Assembly: GCA_021823525.1 (NCBI GenBank)
Contig: JAKANY010000004.1
Coordinates: forward strand, 41,995 to 105,994
DNA from: Actinomycetes bacterium
GTDB taxonomy: Bacteria; Actinomycetota; Acidimicrobiia; Acidimicrobiales; RAAP-2
DNA length: 64,000 nucleotides
Direction of reading: 5' to 3'
The notes below the pieces were generated by a model, which was not told where the DNA came from, did not search any database, and saw nothing but the letters and a program-made list of their open reading frames with translations. Within the stretch, counting starts at the first letter, position 1. Every line of letters starts with the position of its first letter. The translations under genes were made by a program, and so were the position numbers. Shown one piece after another: positions 18,845 through 33,531 of this stretch.

Positions 18845-20583
18845 TGACCCACGACGAGGCGACCAGCCTGCGAGACCTCCAGTGCGGACACCTGACCCGG
18901 GGCGACGAGGGCCGTCGCGTCAGCGTCTGCGGGTGGGTGGCCAAGCGCCGCGAGCACGGGGAGCACCTGGTGTTCCTCGACGTGCGCGACTGGACGGGCG
19001 TCGTGCAGGCGGTGGTGCCGGGCTCGGTGGACGTGCGCGCCGAGTACGTGGTGCGCGTGACCGGGACGGTCAGCGCGCGGCCCGCCGGGACCGTCAACGA
19101 GCGCCTGGCCACGGGCCAGGTGGAGCTGACCGACTGCGAGGTGGAGGTGCTCAACGCCGCCGAGGCCCCGCCGTTCCCGCTCGACGAGCGCACCGAGATC
19201 GACGAGGCCGTCCGCCTCCGCTTCCGGTACCTGGACCTGCGCCGCGAGCCGATGCAGCGGAGCCTGCGCACGCGAGCCCTGATCAACCGGACGCTGCGCG
19301 CGTCCCTGGACGCCCAGGGGTTCTGCGAGATCGAGACGCCCCTCCTGTGGGCGCCCACCCCCGAGGGGGCCCGGGAGTTCGTGGTCCCCTCGCGGCTGCA
19401 CCCGGGCGAGTTCTACGTCCTGCCCCAGAGCCCCCAGATCGCCAAGCAGCTCCTGATGGTGGGGGGATTCGACCGCTACTACCAGATCGCGCGGTGCCTG
19501 CGCGACGAGGACCTGCGCGCCGACCGGCAGTTCGAGTTCACCCAGCTCGACGTCGAGGCGAGCTTCGTGACCCAAGACGACGTGATGGGCTTCGTGTCGC
19601 GCGCGGTGGCCGCCGCCGCGCAGGCGGTCACGGGGGAGGCCCCCGAGGCTATCGCGACGATGAGCTGGGCCGAGGCGCTGGAGCGCTTCGGCACCGACAA
19701 GCCGGACCTGCGCTTCGCGATGGAGCTGGGCGACCTGACGGCGGCCTTCGCCGGGACGGGAGTGGCGGCGCTGGCGGCCCCGTGCGTCAAGGGGCTGCGC
19801 GTACCCGGCGGCGCGGCCTTCGCGCGCAGCCGCCTCGACGCGCTGACCGAACAGGCGCGCGCGCTGGGGGCGAAGGGTCTGGCGTGGTTCAAGGTGGGCG
19901 AGGGCGGCCTCGAGTCGCCACTGGCGCGGCACCTGAGCCCCGCCGAGGCGGCGGCGATCGCGGCCCTCGACGCACCGGCGCCCGGCGACCTGGTGCTGGT
20001 GGTGGCCGACGAGCACGACCTGGCGTGCCGCGTGCTGGGTGCGCTGCGCGTGACCCTGGGCGCCCCGCCGGTGGGCGAGGGGCCCTACCGCTACGCGTGG
20101 ATCACCGAGTTCCCGATGTTCGAGGGCGTCGACGAGGACGGCAACCTGGTCGCGGCCCACCACCCCTTCACGATGCCCGTCGCCGAGGACCTGGAGCGCC
20201 TCGAGAGCGACCCGCTGTCGGTGCGCTCCCAGGCCTACGACCTGGTGCTGAACGGCTGGGAGCTGGGCAGCGGCTCGGTGCGCATCCACCGCGCGGACAT
20301 CCAGTCGCGGGTGTTCCGGGCCCTGGGGATCGGCGAGGAGGAGGCGGCCGCGCGCTTCGGGTTCCTGCTCGGCGCGTTCCGCTACGGAGCGCCACCCCAC
20401 GCGGGATTCGCCTTCGGCATCGATCGCCTGAGCGCGATCCTGGTGGGCGAGGAGAACATCCGCGAGGTGATCGCCTTCCCCAAGACCCAGTCGGGAACGG
20501 ACCTGATGACCGGGGCACCCAAGGCCATCACGGCGCGCCAGCTGCGCGAGCTGCGGCTGCCCGCGCCGGCCCCGCGCGGGTGA
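18841..20583 (+). CDS. aspS: aspartyl-tRNA(Asp/Asn) synthetase
   Basis: CGWVAKRREHGEHLVFLDVRDWTGVVQ, RFRYLDLRR, FDRYYQIARCLRDEDLRADRQFEFTQLD. Confidence 0.97.
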   Translation: MMTHDEATSLRDLQCGHLTRGDEGRRVSVCGWVAKRREHGEHLVFLDVRDWTGVVQAVVPGSVDVRAEYVVRVTGTVSARPAGTVNERLATGQVELTDCEVEVLNAAEAPPFPLDERTEIDEAVRLRFRYLDLRREPMQRSLRTRALINRTLRASLDAQGFCEIETPLLWAPTPEGAREFVVPSRLHPGEFYVLPQSPQIAKQLLMVGGFDRYYQIARCLRDEDLRADRQFEFTQLDVEASFVTQDDVMGFVSRAVAAAAQAVTGEAPEAIATMSWAEALERFGTDKPDLRFAMELGDLTAAFAGTGVAALAAPCVKGLRVPGGAAFARSRLDALTEQARALGAKGLAWFKVGEGGLESPLARHLSPAEAAAIAALDAPAPGDLVLVVADEHDLACRVLGALRVTLGAPPVGEGPYRYAWITEFPMFEGVDEDGNLVAAHHPFTMPVAEDLERLESDPLSVRSQAYDLVLNGWELGSGSVRIHRADIQSRVFRALGIGEEEAAARFGFLLGAFRYGAPPHAGFAFGIDRLSAILVGEENIREVIAFPKTQSGTDLMTGAPKAITARQLRELRLPAPAPRG

Positions 20584-21890
20584 GCTCGCTCTTCGACGAG
20601 GCGGCCGAGCGCCGACGCACCGAGCGGGCTCCGCTGGCCGAGCGCCTGCGGCCCACCACGCTCGACGAGGTGGTGGGCCAGGACCACCTGATCGGCCCGA
20701 CGGGCCCCCTGCGCACGCTGGCCCGCGCCGGCCGCCTGCCCTCCCTGATCCTGTGGGGGCCGGCCGGGACGGGCAAGACGACCCTCGCGCGGCTGCTGGC
20801 CGCGACCGCGGGCGACGAGCTCGTCGGGCTGTCCGCCGTCTCGAGCGGCGTGCGCGAGGTGCGCGACGAGCTCGAGCAGGCCCGCCGGCGCCTGGGCGAG
20901 TCGGGCCGCGTGACCGCGCTGTTCATCGACGAGATCCACCGGTTCAACCGCGCCCAGCAGGACCTCCTGCTGCCCGCGGTCGAGCGTGGGGACGTCGTGC
21001 TGCTCGGGGCGACCACCGAGAACCCGTACTTCGAGGTGAACGCGCCCCTGCTCAGCCGCTGCAGCCTGTGGCGGCTGCGACCCCTGGACGACGGGGCCCT
21101 GGCCACCCTGGTCGCGCGCGGCGCGCGGGCCTGCGGCGTGCGCGTGGACCCCGAGGGCGCCAGCGAGCTCGTGGGGTTCGCCAGCGGGGACGCGCGCGCG
21201 CTGCTCACGGCCCTGGAGGCCGCCGCGGCGCTGGCCCGCGACGGCGTCGTGGGCGCCGAGCAGGTGCGCCAGGCGCGCGACCAGCGCCTGGTGCGCCAGT
21301 CGCGCGACACGCACTACGACCAGATCTCGGCGCTGATCAAGTCGATCCGCGGGTCCGACCCGGACGCCGCGCTCTACTGGCTGGCCACCATGCTCGAGAG
21401 TGGGGAGAGCGCGCGGTTCGTCGCGCGACGCCTGGTCATCTTGGCCAGCGAGGACGTGGGGCTCGCGGACTCCTCGGCCCTGGTGGTGGCCGAGGCCGCG
21501 GCGCGGGCCGTCGAGCTGGTGGGCCTGCCCGAGGCGCGCCTGACGCTGGCCCACGCGACCCTCGTGCTGGCGCTCGCCCCGAAGTCGAACACCGTGACGC
21601 GGGCGCTCGGGGCGGCCAGCGCCGCGGTGCGCGCGCGCGGGCTCGACGTGCCCGACCACCTGCGCTCGAGCGGGTTCGCCGGCGCGGCCACCGAGGGGTT
21701 CGGGGTCGGCTACCGGTACCCGCACGACGATCCGCGGGGCTGGGTCGACCAGGAGTACTTGCCCGACGGGGTGCCGGGCCGCCCGTTCTTCGTGCCCGGC
21801 GGCCACGGCGACGAGGTCGCGGCGGTCGAGTGCTGGCGGCGGCGCGTCGCTCCCGACCCCGGGTCGCGCGAGGACCCGCCAGTAGAGTGA
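20580..21890 (+). CDS. rarA: replication-associated recombination protein A (RarA/MgsA AAA ATPase)
   Basis: LAERLRPTTLDEVVGQDHLIG, GPAGTGKTTLARLLA, FIDEIHRFNRAQQDLLLPAVE, KSIRGSDPDAALYWLATM. Confidence 0.93.
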   Translation: MSSLFDEAAERRRTERAPLAERLRPTTLDEVVGQDHLIGPTGPLRTLARAGRLPSLILWGPAGTGKTTLARLLAATAGDELVGLSAVSSGVREVRDELEQARRRLGESGRVTALFIDEIHRFNRAQQDLLLPAVERGDVVLLGATTENPYFEVNAPLLSRCSLWRLRPLDDGALATLVARGARACGVRVDPEGASELVGFASGDARALLTALEAAAALARDGVVGAEQVRQARDQRLVRQSRDTHYDQISALIKSIRGSDPDAALYWLATMLESGESARFVARRLVILASEDVGLADSSALVVAEAAARAVELVGLPEARLTLAHATLVLALAPKSNTVTRALGAASAAVRARGLDVPDHLRSSGFAGAATEGFGVGYRYPHDDPRGWVDQEYLPDGVPGRPFFVPGGHGDEVAAVECWRRRVAPDPGSREDPPVE

Positions 21891-21894
21891 ACCC

Positions 21895-24440
<2,546 letters not shown>

Positions 24441-24441
<1 letters not shown>

Positions 24442-24857
24442 TGGGGCGCATCCTCGGGCTCGATCCCGGCTCGGTGCGCTGTGGCGTCGCGATCTCGGAC
24501 GCGGGGCGCACGATGGCCTTCCCCCGTCCGGCGCTGCGCGCGGGTCCGGGGCTGGTGGCCGAGATCGCCCGGATGGTCGACGAGGAGCACGTCGACCTCG
24601 TGGTGATCGGGCGCCCGGTCGCCCTGTCGGGGCGCCAGACGTCGAGCACGTTCGCCGCCGACGAGCTGGCCCACGGACTGCGCCAGGCGCTGGCCCACGC
24701 GACGGTCGTCCCGTGGGACGAGCGCCTGACGACCGCCCAGGCCTCGCGCCAGCTGCGCGCGGCGGGACGGCGCGCCGAGGAGCACCGCGAGCGCGTGGAC
24801 TCGGCGGCGGCCACGGTCCTGCTGGAGCACTACCTCGAGGCGATGCGTGGGTCGTAG
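24441..24857 (+). CDS. ruvX: RuvX/YqgF pre-16S rRNA nuclease
   Basis: MGRILGLDPGSVRCGVAISDAGRTMA..., VIGRPVALSGRQTSS, WDERLTTAQA; GTG at 24438 is an alternative start. Confidence 0.93.
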
Positions 24858-25842
24858 GGGCCGCGCGGTGCGGGCCGTGCTGGGAGTGCTCCTGCTCGTG
24901 GGCGTCGGGGGCGGATCGTGGTTCTACCTCCAGGTGGACCCGCCGCGCGCGCCCGGTCGCGTCGTGACCGTGACCGTGCGTCCCGGTGACTCGCTGAGCA
25001 CCATCGGCGAGACGCTGGCGCGTGACGGCGTCCTGGCCAGTCCGCTGGCGTTTCGCATCGACGCGGTGCTCTTCGGCGCGCCGACGGTCCTGCCCGGGAC
25101 CTACGAGGTCCCCCAGGGGTCCTCGTTCGGGGCGATCTTCAAGATCCTGGGGGCGCCGCGCGTGACCGTGAGTGCCGGCGAGACCCTGGGCGAGGTCGCG
25201 ACCTCGGTGAGCGCGGTCATGGGTCGCGCCTACGGCGCGGCGCTGCGCGTCGCGGCGGCGCAGGCCCTGGCGCGCCACCCCCTGGGCGCCACGCGCTCGA
25301 TCGAGGGGCTGATCGGCCCGGGCACCTACGCGATCACGTCGGGCGAGCCAGCGGCCGCCCTGCTGGGGGCGATGCGCCGCTCCTTCGAGGCCGAGGCCGC
25401 GGCCGCGGGCCTGTCCGCGGCGAGCCGGGTGCAGGGCCTCGACGCCTACCAGCTGGTGACGGTCGCTTCCATCGTCCAGAAGGAGGGGTACTACCCGCGC
25501 AACATGCCCCGCGTGGCGCGCGTGATCTTCAACCGCCTGGCGCTCGGCGGGCCGCTGCAGATGGACGCGACGGTGCTCTACGCGCTGGGTCGCGACGGGG
25601 GGCGCGTCACCCCGGCGATGCTCCAGACGCGCTCGCCCTACAACACGTACCTGGTCAACGGGCTCACGCCCACGCCGATCTGCACCGTCTCGCCCGAGGC
25701 GCTGGCCGCGACGCTCCACGCGCCGCCGGGAGCGTGGCGGTACTTCACGGTCATCGACGCCGCGGGCACCGAGGCCTTCGCCGACACCTTCGCCCAGCAG
25801 CTGGCCAACGAGCGGCTGGCGGCGGCCCGGGGCCTGCCGTGA
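24847..25842 (+). CDS. mltG: endolytic murein transglycosylase MltG
   Basis: N-terminal TM; VTVASIVQKEGYYPRNMPRVARVIFNRL, MDATVLYALG, SPYNTYLVNGLTPTPIC. Confidence 0.95.
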   Translation: MGRRGRAVRAVLGVLLLVGVGGGSWFYLQVDPPRAPGRVVTVTVRPGDSLSTIGETLARDGVLASPLAFRIDAVLFGAPTVLPGTYEVPQGSSFGAIFKILGAPRVTVSAGETLGEVATSVSAVMGRAYGAALRVAAAQALARHPLGATRSIEGLIGPGTYAITSGEPAAALLGAMRRSFEAEAAAAGLSAASRVQGLDAYQLVTVASIVQKEGYYPRNMPRVARVIFNRLALGGPLQMDATVLYALGRDGGRVTPAMLQTRSPYNTYLVNGLTPTPICTVSPEALAATLHAPPGAWRYFTVIDAAGTEAFADTFAQQLANERLAAARGLP

Positions 25843-26600
25843 TCTGGCGCCTGGGCGTCGCGGGCCACCCGGTGGGCCACTCGCTCTCCCCGGTGCTCCA
25901 CGAGGCGGGGCTGGCCCAGCTCGGGCTGACCGGCTCCTCGCGGCGCGTCGACGCGCGCGGCGTCGGCGAGCTGGCCGCGGTCCTGGGGTCCTTCGACGGC
26001 CTGTCGATCACGATGCCCCTCAAGGGAGTGGCGCGGGCGCTGTGCGACGAGGTCGACGACGTGGTGGGGCGCACGGGGATGGTGAACTCCCTGGCGCTCG
26101 GCGGGGGGCGCGTGCGCGGGGCCAACACCGACGGGCGCGGCCTGCTCGACGCGCTCGACGCCCACGGGTGGGCGCCGCGTGGGGCGCGGGTGGCGGTGCT
26201 GGGCGCGGGCGGGGCCGCCTGGTCCATCGTCGAGGCGCTGGTCGGCGCGGGCGCGCGGGTCGCGGTGTCCACGCGGCGACCCGAGGCGCTGGTCGCGCTG
26301 CGCGCGCTCGACGCGCACATCGAGGCCCTGGCCGACGGCGGCGCCGCGGACCTGGTCGTCCAGACCGTCCCGGTGGGCCGCCGGGGCGGGGCGCCGACCG
26401 TCCGGCCGGCGGGGCCCCACGCGATCGCCGTCGATATAACGTATGAGCCGCGCGTTTCGCCCTGGCTGGCGGAGCACGGCGCGCGAGGTTGGATCACGAT
26501 GAACGGACTGCCGATGCTGGCCTACCAAGCGGCGCGCCAGCTCACGTGGTGGCTTGGGGCCCCCGTCGACGGGGCGGCGCTCGCCAGGACCCTGGCGTGA
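25839..26600 (+). CDS. aroE: shikimate dehydrogenase
   Basis: WRLGVAGHPVGHSLSPVLHEAGL, ITMPLKGVARALCDEV, GANTDGRGLLDAL, LGAGGAAWSIVEAL. Confidence 0.92.
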   Translation: MIWRLGVAGHPVGHSLSPVLHEAGLAQLGLTGSSRRVDARGVGELAAVLGSFDGLSITMPLKGVARALCDEVDDVVGRTGMVNSLALGGGRVRGANTDGRGLLDALDAHGWAPRGARVAVLGAGGAAWSIVEALVGAGARVAVSTRRPEALVALRALDAHIEALADGGAADLVVQTVPVGRRGGAPTVRPAGPHAIAVDITYEPRVSPWLAEHGARGWITMNGLPMLAYQAARQLTWWLGAPVDGAALARTLA

Positions 26601-27742
26601 GCGAGACGCTGAGCGCCGTCCTGGAGCGCACGCGCAGCCGCGACGGGTTCGACGTCGGACTGTACCTGGGGCTGATCGTCCTGGGACTGGTCGGCGACGG
26701 GATGATCTACTCGGCGACCCGCCAGGCCCTGGTCAACGCGGGCATCGATCCCCACTACTACCTGATCCGCCAGGGCATCTTCGTCGTGGCGGGGATCGTG
26801 GTGATGACCATCCTGGCCCGCATCGACTACCGGCGCCTCGAGATCGTCGCGACGCCCTTGTACGTCGTGGCGCTGCTGGGGCTGGCTGGGGTGTTCGTCG
26901 CGGGCTCGAGCGCGCTGGGCGCGCAGCGCTGGTACAACCTGGGTTTCGTCCAGGTCCAGCCCAGCGAGTTCACCGTGCTGGTGCTGATCGTGGCGATCGC
27001 CACCTACGCCCACCGGCGCAGCGAGGGCCTCACCATGTACGACGTGGTGCGGATCCTGCTCATGGGCGGGGTCCCCCTGGGCCTCATCATCCTCCAGCCC
27101 GACCTGGGCACCGGGATCATCATCGTGCTGGTGGTGGCGGCGATGATGGTGATCGCCGGGGTGCCGCCCCGACTGATGACGATCCTCGCGGTCCTGGGGT
27201 CGGCGGGCGTGGCCGGCGCCATCTACTTCGACCTGCTGCACAAGTACCAGGTGGACCGGTTCGTCTCCTTCTTGAACCAGAACTCGACCAACCCGGCGTT
27301 GGCCCCGCTGATCTACGAGGTCTCCAACGCCAAGAGCGCCATCGGCTCGGGCGGGCTGACCGGGGCGGGGCTGTTCCGGGGGCTCCAGACGGTCCTGGGC
27401 TACGTCCCCGAGCAGCGCACCGACTTCATCTTCACGGCCATCGGCGAGCAGCTGGGGTTCGTGGGCTCGGCGCTGGTGATCCTGCTGCTGGCCTTCGTCG
27501 CGTTCCGGATGTTCCGCATCGGTCAGACCGCGCGCGACACCATGGGCCGCGTGCTGGGGCTGGGGGTGTTCATCTTCTTCGCCTTCTCGAGCTTCGAGAA
27601 CATCGGGATGACCATGGGCATCATGCCCATCACCGGGATCCCGCTGCCCTTGCTCAGCTACGGGGGGTCCTCGGTCCTCGTCTTCTACGCGGCGGGCGGC
27701 CTGGTGCTCGCGGTGTCGCGCCGCCGGGGCATGGCGCCGTGA
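26597..27742 (+). CDS. rodA: SEDS peptidoglycan polymerase RodA
   Basis: SEDS family, about 10 TM; QPSEFTVL, LQPDLGTGII, GYVPEQRTDFIFTAIGEQLGF, PLPLLSYGGSSVL. Confidence 0.92.
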   Translation: MSETLSAVLERTRSRDGFDVGLYLGLIVLGLVGDGMIYSATRQALVNAGIDPHYYLIRQGIFVVAGIVVMTILARIDYRRLEIVATPLYVVALLGLAGVFVAGSSALGAQRWYNLGFVQVQPSEFTVLVLIVAIATYAHRRSEGLTMYDVVRILLMGGVPLGLIILQPDLGTGIIIVLVVAAMMVIAGVPPRLMTILAVLGSAGVAGAIYFDLLHKYQVDRFVSFLNQNSTNPALAPLIYEVSNAKSAIGSGGLTGAGLFRGLQTVLGYVPEQRTDFIFTAIGEQLGFVGSALVILLLAFVAFRMFRIGQTARDTMGRVLGLGVFIFFAFSSFENIGMTMGIMPITGIPLPLLSYGGSSVLVFYAAGGLVLAVSRRRGMAP

Positions 27743-28260
27743 GCGACGAGACCGCGCCGATCGGGGCGGGAGCCCCCGACGAGGAGCCGCAGGCGGTCGA
27801 GGAGGCCGAGGTCGTCCAGGAGACGGGGCGCGCGGCGTCGGACGCCGGCGCCCCCAACGTCGTGATGAGCGTCGAGTCGGTGACCTACGACCTGGGCGAG
27901 GCGTCGCCGATCGTGCGCCTCAGCGAGGCCGAGGCCCCGTTCCGCAGCCTGGAGATGCCCCTAGCCCTGCCCGAGGCGATCGCGCTCCAGGCGGCACTGG
28001 AGAACCGATCCGGGCGCCGGCCCAGCACCCACGAGCTGTTCGCGACGGTGCTCGGCGAGCTGCGCGCCGAGGTCGTGGCCGCGCGGATCGCCCGCGTGGA
28101 GAACGGGGTCTTCTTCGGCGAGCTCGTGCTCATGACGCCGCGGGGGCGCAGCGTGGTCGACTGCCGCGTGAGCGACGCCCTGGTGCTGGCGCTGCGTCAG
28201 CCCGTGGTGGCGCCGGTGCTCTGCGACGCCGAGGTGCTCGAGCGCCTCGAGCGCAGGTGA
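27739..28260 (+). CDS. bifunctional nuclease (BFN/DUF151) family protein with acidic N-terminal extension
   Basis: MSVESVTYDLGEASPIVRLSE..., LPEAIALQAALENRSGRRPSTHELFATVL, GRSVVDCRVSDALVLALR. Confidence 0.8.
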   Translation: MSDETAPIGAGAPDEEPQAVEEAEVVQETGRAASDAGAPNVVMSVESVTYDLGEASPIVRLSEAEAPFRSLEMPLALPEAIALQAALENRSGRRPSTHELFATVLGELRAEVVAARIARVENGVFFGELVLMTPRGRSVVDCRVSDALVLALRQPVVAPVLCDAEVLERLERR

Positions 28261-29600
28261 GCGCCGCGGCGCAGCTCGCCACCGCCGCGCGGGGCGGCGT
28301 TCTCGTCGGAGATGCGTAGGAGCAGCGCGACGATGATGTAGTTGGCCACGAGCGAGGAGCCGCCGTAGGCCATGAAGGGAAGCGTGATGCCCGTGAAGGG
28401 CAGGATGCGCAGCACGCCCGCGGCGATGAAGAAGGCCTGGAGCCCCACGACCGTGGTCAGGCCCGTGGCCGCGAGACGCACGTAGGGCGAGGTCGCCCGC
28501 TGGGCGATGCGGAAGCCCTCGCCCACGAACAGGACGAACAGGCCCAGGACGGCGAGGATCCCGATCAGGCCGAGCTCCTCGCCGATGGCCGCGAAGATCA
28601 TGTCGGAGGTCACCTCGGGGATGGTGCCGGACTGGCCCAGTCCCAGCCCCGTACCGGTGACGCCGCCGGCGGCCAGGGAGAACCACCCGTAGGCCAGCTG
28701 GTGGGAGAAGGCGAAGTTCGCCGACGACCACGGGTCCAGCCACAGGCCGACGCGCACGTGGACCTGGCTGAAGTAGCGCGCGGCGATCCCGGCGCCCGCG
28801 ACGAAGAGGGCCCCGCCGAGCACGACGTAGGTCTTGCGCCCGGTGCTCACCCACAGCAGGGCGAGGAACAGCGCGAACAGCAGCATGGCGAAGCCGATGT
28901 CGTCCTCGACGCCCAGCACGGCGATGGCGAACCCCCACGCGACCAGGACCGGGAGCAGCGCGCGCGGCGGCACGACGAGGAAGCGGCCGATGCGCTGGGT
29001 CGGCGTCGAGAGCATGGGGGTGTTGGCCGCGAAGTAGGAGGCGAAGAAGAAGGCGAGCAGGATCTTGGCGATCTCGATGGGCTGGAAGGAGATCGGCCCG
29101 AGGCCGATCCACAGGCGCGCGCCACCCACCGAGATCCCGAGGCCCGGCACCAGGGGCAAGAGGAGCAGGCCGACGGCGCCCACCAGCGTCAGGTAGCGGT
29201 AGCGGTCGAGGTCCCGCACGCGCCGTACCAGGGCCAGGGTCACCACCAGGGCGACACCGCTCACGAGGAACCACAGCGACTGGTAGGCCGCCTCGGCGGG
29301 GTCCCAGCGCGCGATCTCGACGTACCCGATCCCGTTGAGCAAGGTGGCGATGGGCAGCAGTACCTGCGAGGAGGCGGGGGCCAGGCGACGGATTGCCAGG
29401 TGCATCCCGAGCGAGATGGTGATGAGGCCCGCGAGGAAGAGCCACAGGCGCGGGGGCAGGTGGCCGACGGCGCCGACCCAGGCGAGTGCGTAGAACGACG
29501 ACGTCACGATCCACGACAGCACCAGCAGCGTGAGCTCGGCGGATCGGGAGCGGGCCACCGGCTCCGTCGCGCGCGCAGAGGCGCGCCGGTGGTCAGACAT
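28197..29600 (-). CDS. second SEDS protein (FtsW/RodA family)
   Basis: Translation shows ARLWIGLGPISFQPIEIAKILLAFF, GQSGTIPEVTSDMIFAAIGEELGLIG, LPFMAYGGSSLVANYI; minus-strand ATG at 29600. Confidence 0.92.
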   Translation of the reverse strand: MSDHRRASARATEPVARSRSAELTLLVLSWIVTSSFYALAWVGAVGHLPPRLWLFLAGLITISLGMHLAIRRLAPASSQVLLPIATLLNGIGYVEIARWDPAEAAYQSLWFLVSGVALVVTLALVRRVRDLDRYRYLTLVGAVGLLLLPLVPGLGISVGGARLWIGLGPISFQPIEIAKILLAFFFASYFAANTPMLSTPTQRIGRFLVVPPRALLPVLVAWGFAIAVLGVEDDIGFAMLLFALFLALLWVSTGRKTYVVLGGALFVAGAGIAARYFSQVHVRVGLWLDPWSSANFAFSHQLAYGWFSLAAGGVTGTGLGLGQSGTIPEVTSDMIFAAIGEELGLIGILAVLGLFVLFVGEGFRIAQRATSPYVRLAATGLTTVVGLQAFFIAAGVLRILPFTGITLPFMAYGGSSLVANYIIVALLLRISDENAAPRGGGELRRGAHLRSRRSSTSASQSTGATTG

Positions 29601-29605
29601 ACCCG

Positions 29606-29612
29606 TAGAGTA
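29606..29612. promoter_or_regulatory. symmetric -10-like heptamer TAGAGTA between divergent ftsW-like and ppk1
   Basis: TAGAGT on +, TACTCT on -; the minus copy ends 6 nt before the ATG at 29600. Confidence 0.55.
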
Positions 29613-29646
29613 GTCGTGGCGGGGCGAGCGAGGGAGGTAGGAGGTC

Positions 29647-31704
<2,058 letters not shown>

Positions 31705-32784
31705 GCCCGCGGCCCCACTCCAGGCTGGCGTAGGAGACGCCCCCGATGGGGATAGGGATCCAGAAGTTGATGAGCCGGTAGGCGAGCACGGCGAGGATCG
31801 CCTGGCTGTGGGGGACGCCGAAGCCCAGCAGCGACGAGACGAGCACCGCCTCGACCACGCCCAGGCCGGCCGGCGTGAGGGGGATCGCGGCCAGGACGTT
31901 GGCCAGGCCGTAGGCGACGAGCAGGTCGACGGGCGAGATGACGTGGCCGAAGGACCACACGAAGATCCACAGGCACGCGGCGTCGAAGAGCCAGTTGAGC
32001 GTGGCCCACACCAGGGCCGCCCACAGGGTGCGCCGGTAGGTGATCAGCATGTTGATGCGGTCGGCCACCTTGCCCAGGATGGCCGAGACGCGGTCGGGGT
32101 CGAGGCCCGGCACGCGTGCGGCGATCGCCCGCAGCCAGCGGTCGGCGTGGCGCTGGCCCCGCGTGATCAGGATGATCGTCCCGAAGAAGGCCAGCAGCAG
32201 GAACACCCCGGCCAGGGCGGCGAAGCCGTAGAGGGGGTTGAAGCCCTGGAGGGGCACCGAGATCACCAGAGCGCACCAGAAGATCACGTTGAGCACCACC
32301 GCCGAGCCGGTGCCCTGGGTGGCCATGCCCAGGGCGTTGGACTCCTTGGGCACGCCGAGCTGATTGAAGATCCGGTACGAGAGCGCGCCCGCCGGGGCGG
32401 TCCCGCCGGGGATCACGTGGCTGATGGCCAGCCCGGCCAGGTTGACGCGCAGCGTGTCGAAGCGGGGCGGCGAGTGCGGGTAGAGGACCGCCCGGGTCAG
32501 CTCGACGTAGGAGTAGATGGCCGCGATCTCGCACAGGACCGCGACGCCCACGAGGACTGGGTTGATCGTGGCCAGCAGATGGAGGGAGCTGCGCGCCGAG
32601 GCGAACTGGGGGATGACGAGGTACTCGAAGACGAAGACCAGCAGGCCGATGCTGACGATGATGCGCAGCTCGCGGGGGACGGCAAAGCGCGTCCTCGGGT
32701 GCTCGTCGGCCACGTCATAGCCTGCCACGCCCGAGGGGCTCGGGCACGGGACTGCCCTCGAGGGCCGGGAAGTAGGCTGGATCG

Positions 32785-33531
32785 GTGCGCACGCTGGTGG
32801 TCATCCCCACCTACAACGAGATCCTCAACGTCGAGCCGATGGTGCGCGCCCTGCGGCGCATCGTGCCCTCGGCCGACGTGCTGGTGGTGGACGATTCGAG
32901 CCCCGACGGGACCGCGGACGCGGCCCGCGAGCTAGCTCGCGAGGTCGGGCAGGTCGAAGTCCTGGTGCGGCCGGCCAAGTCGGGGCTGGGCGGCGCCTAC
33001 CGGGCGGGCTTCGCCTGGGGGCTCGAGCGCGGCTACGACCGGCTGGTCGAGATCGACTGCGACTTCTCCCACGACCCCGAGATGCTGCCCGCGCTGCTGA
33101 CGGCCGCCGAGACCTTCGACGTGGTGATCGGGTCGCGCTACGTGGTGGGCGGCTCGACGCCACGCTGGTCCGTGCCCCGGCTCCTGCTCTCGCGCGGGGG
33201 GAACTGGTACGCGTCGGTGATGCTGGGCCTACGGGTCCACGACGCCACCGCCGGGTACCGGGTGTACTCGGCGCACGCCCTCGAGGAGATGGACTACGAG
33301 ACGGTGAGCGCCGACGGGTACGGCTTCCAGATCGAGATGACCTTCCGGGCGCGCCAGGCCCACCTGTCGATCAGCGAGGTGCCGATCTCCTTCACCGATC
33401 GGGCGCGTGGCGAGTCCAAGATGTCGGGAGCGATCGTCTTCGAGGCGCTGGGCCTGGTCACCCGCTGGGCCCTGACGCGCTGGCGCCGTCGCTCACACTC
33501 GGTCGCGCAGCAGGGCCGACAGCACACTTAG
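32785..33531 (+). CDS. ppm1: polyprenol-phosphate mannosyltransferase (GT2, Ppm1/DPM-like)
   Basis: VIPTYNEILNVEPMVRALR, VDDSSPDGTAD, EIDCDFSHDPEMLPAL, IGSRYVVGG, FTDRARGESKMS. Confidence 0.9.
   Translation: MRTLVVIPTYNEILNVEPMVRALRRIVPSADVLVVDDSSPDGTADAARELAREVGQVEVLVRPAKSGLGGAYRAGFAWGLERGYDRLVEIDCDFSHDPEMLPALLTAAETFDVVIGSRYVVGGSTPRWSVPRLLLSRGGNWYASVMLGLRVHDATAGYRVYSAHALEEMDYETVSADGYGFQIEMTFRARQAHLSISEVPISFTDRARGESKMSGAIVFEALGLVTRWALTRWRRRSHSVAQQGRQHT

Noticed and set aside
18882-21890. Long + ORF 18882-21890 as a single 1002-aa protein
   Set aside because: Its 5' two-thirds is an out-of-frame shadow of aspS; only the portion from GTG 20580 (RarA) is real. Same reasoning for 50746, 53739, 16807 and similar ORFs.
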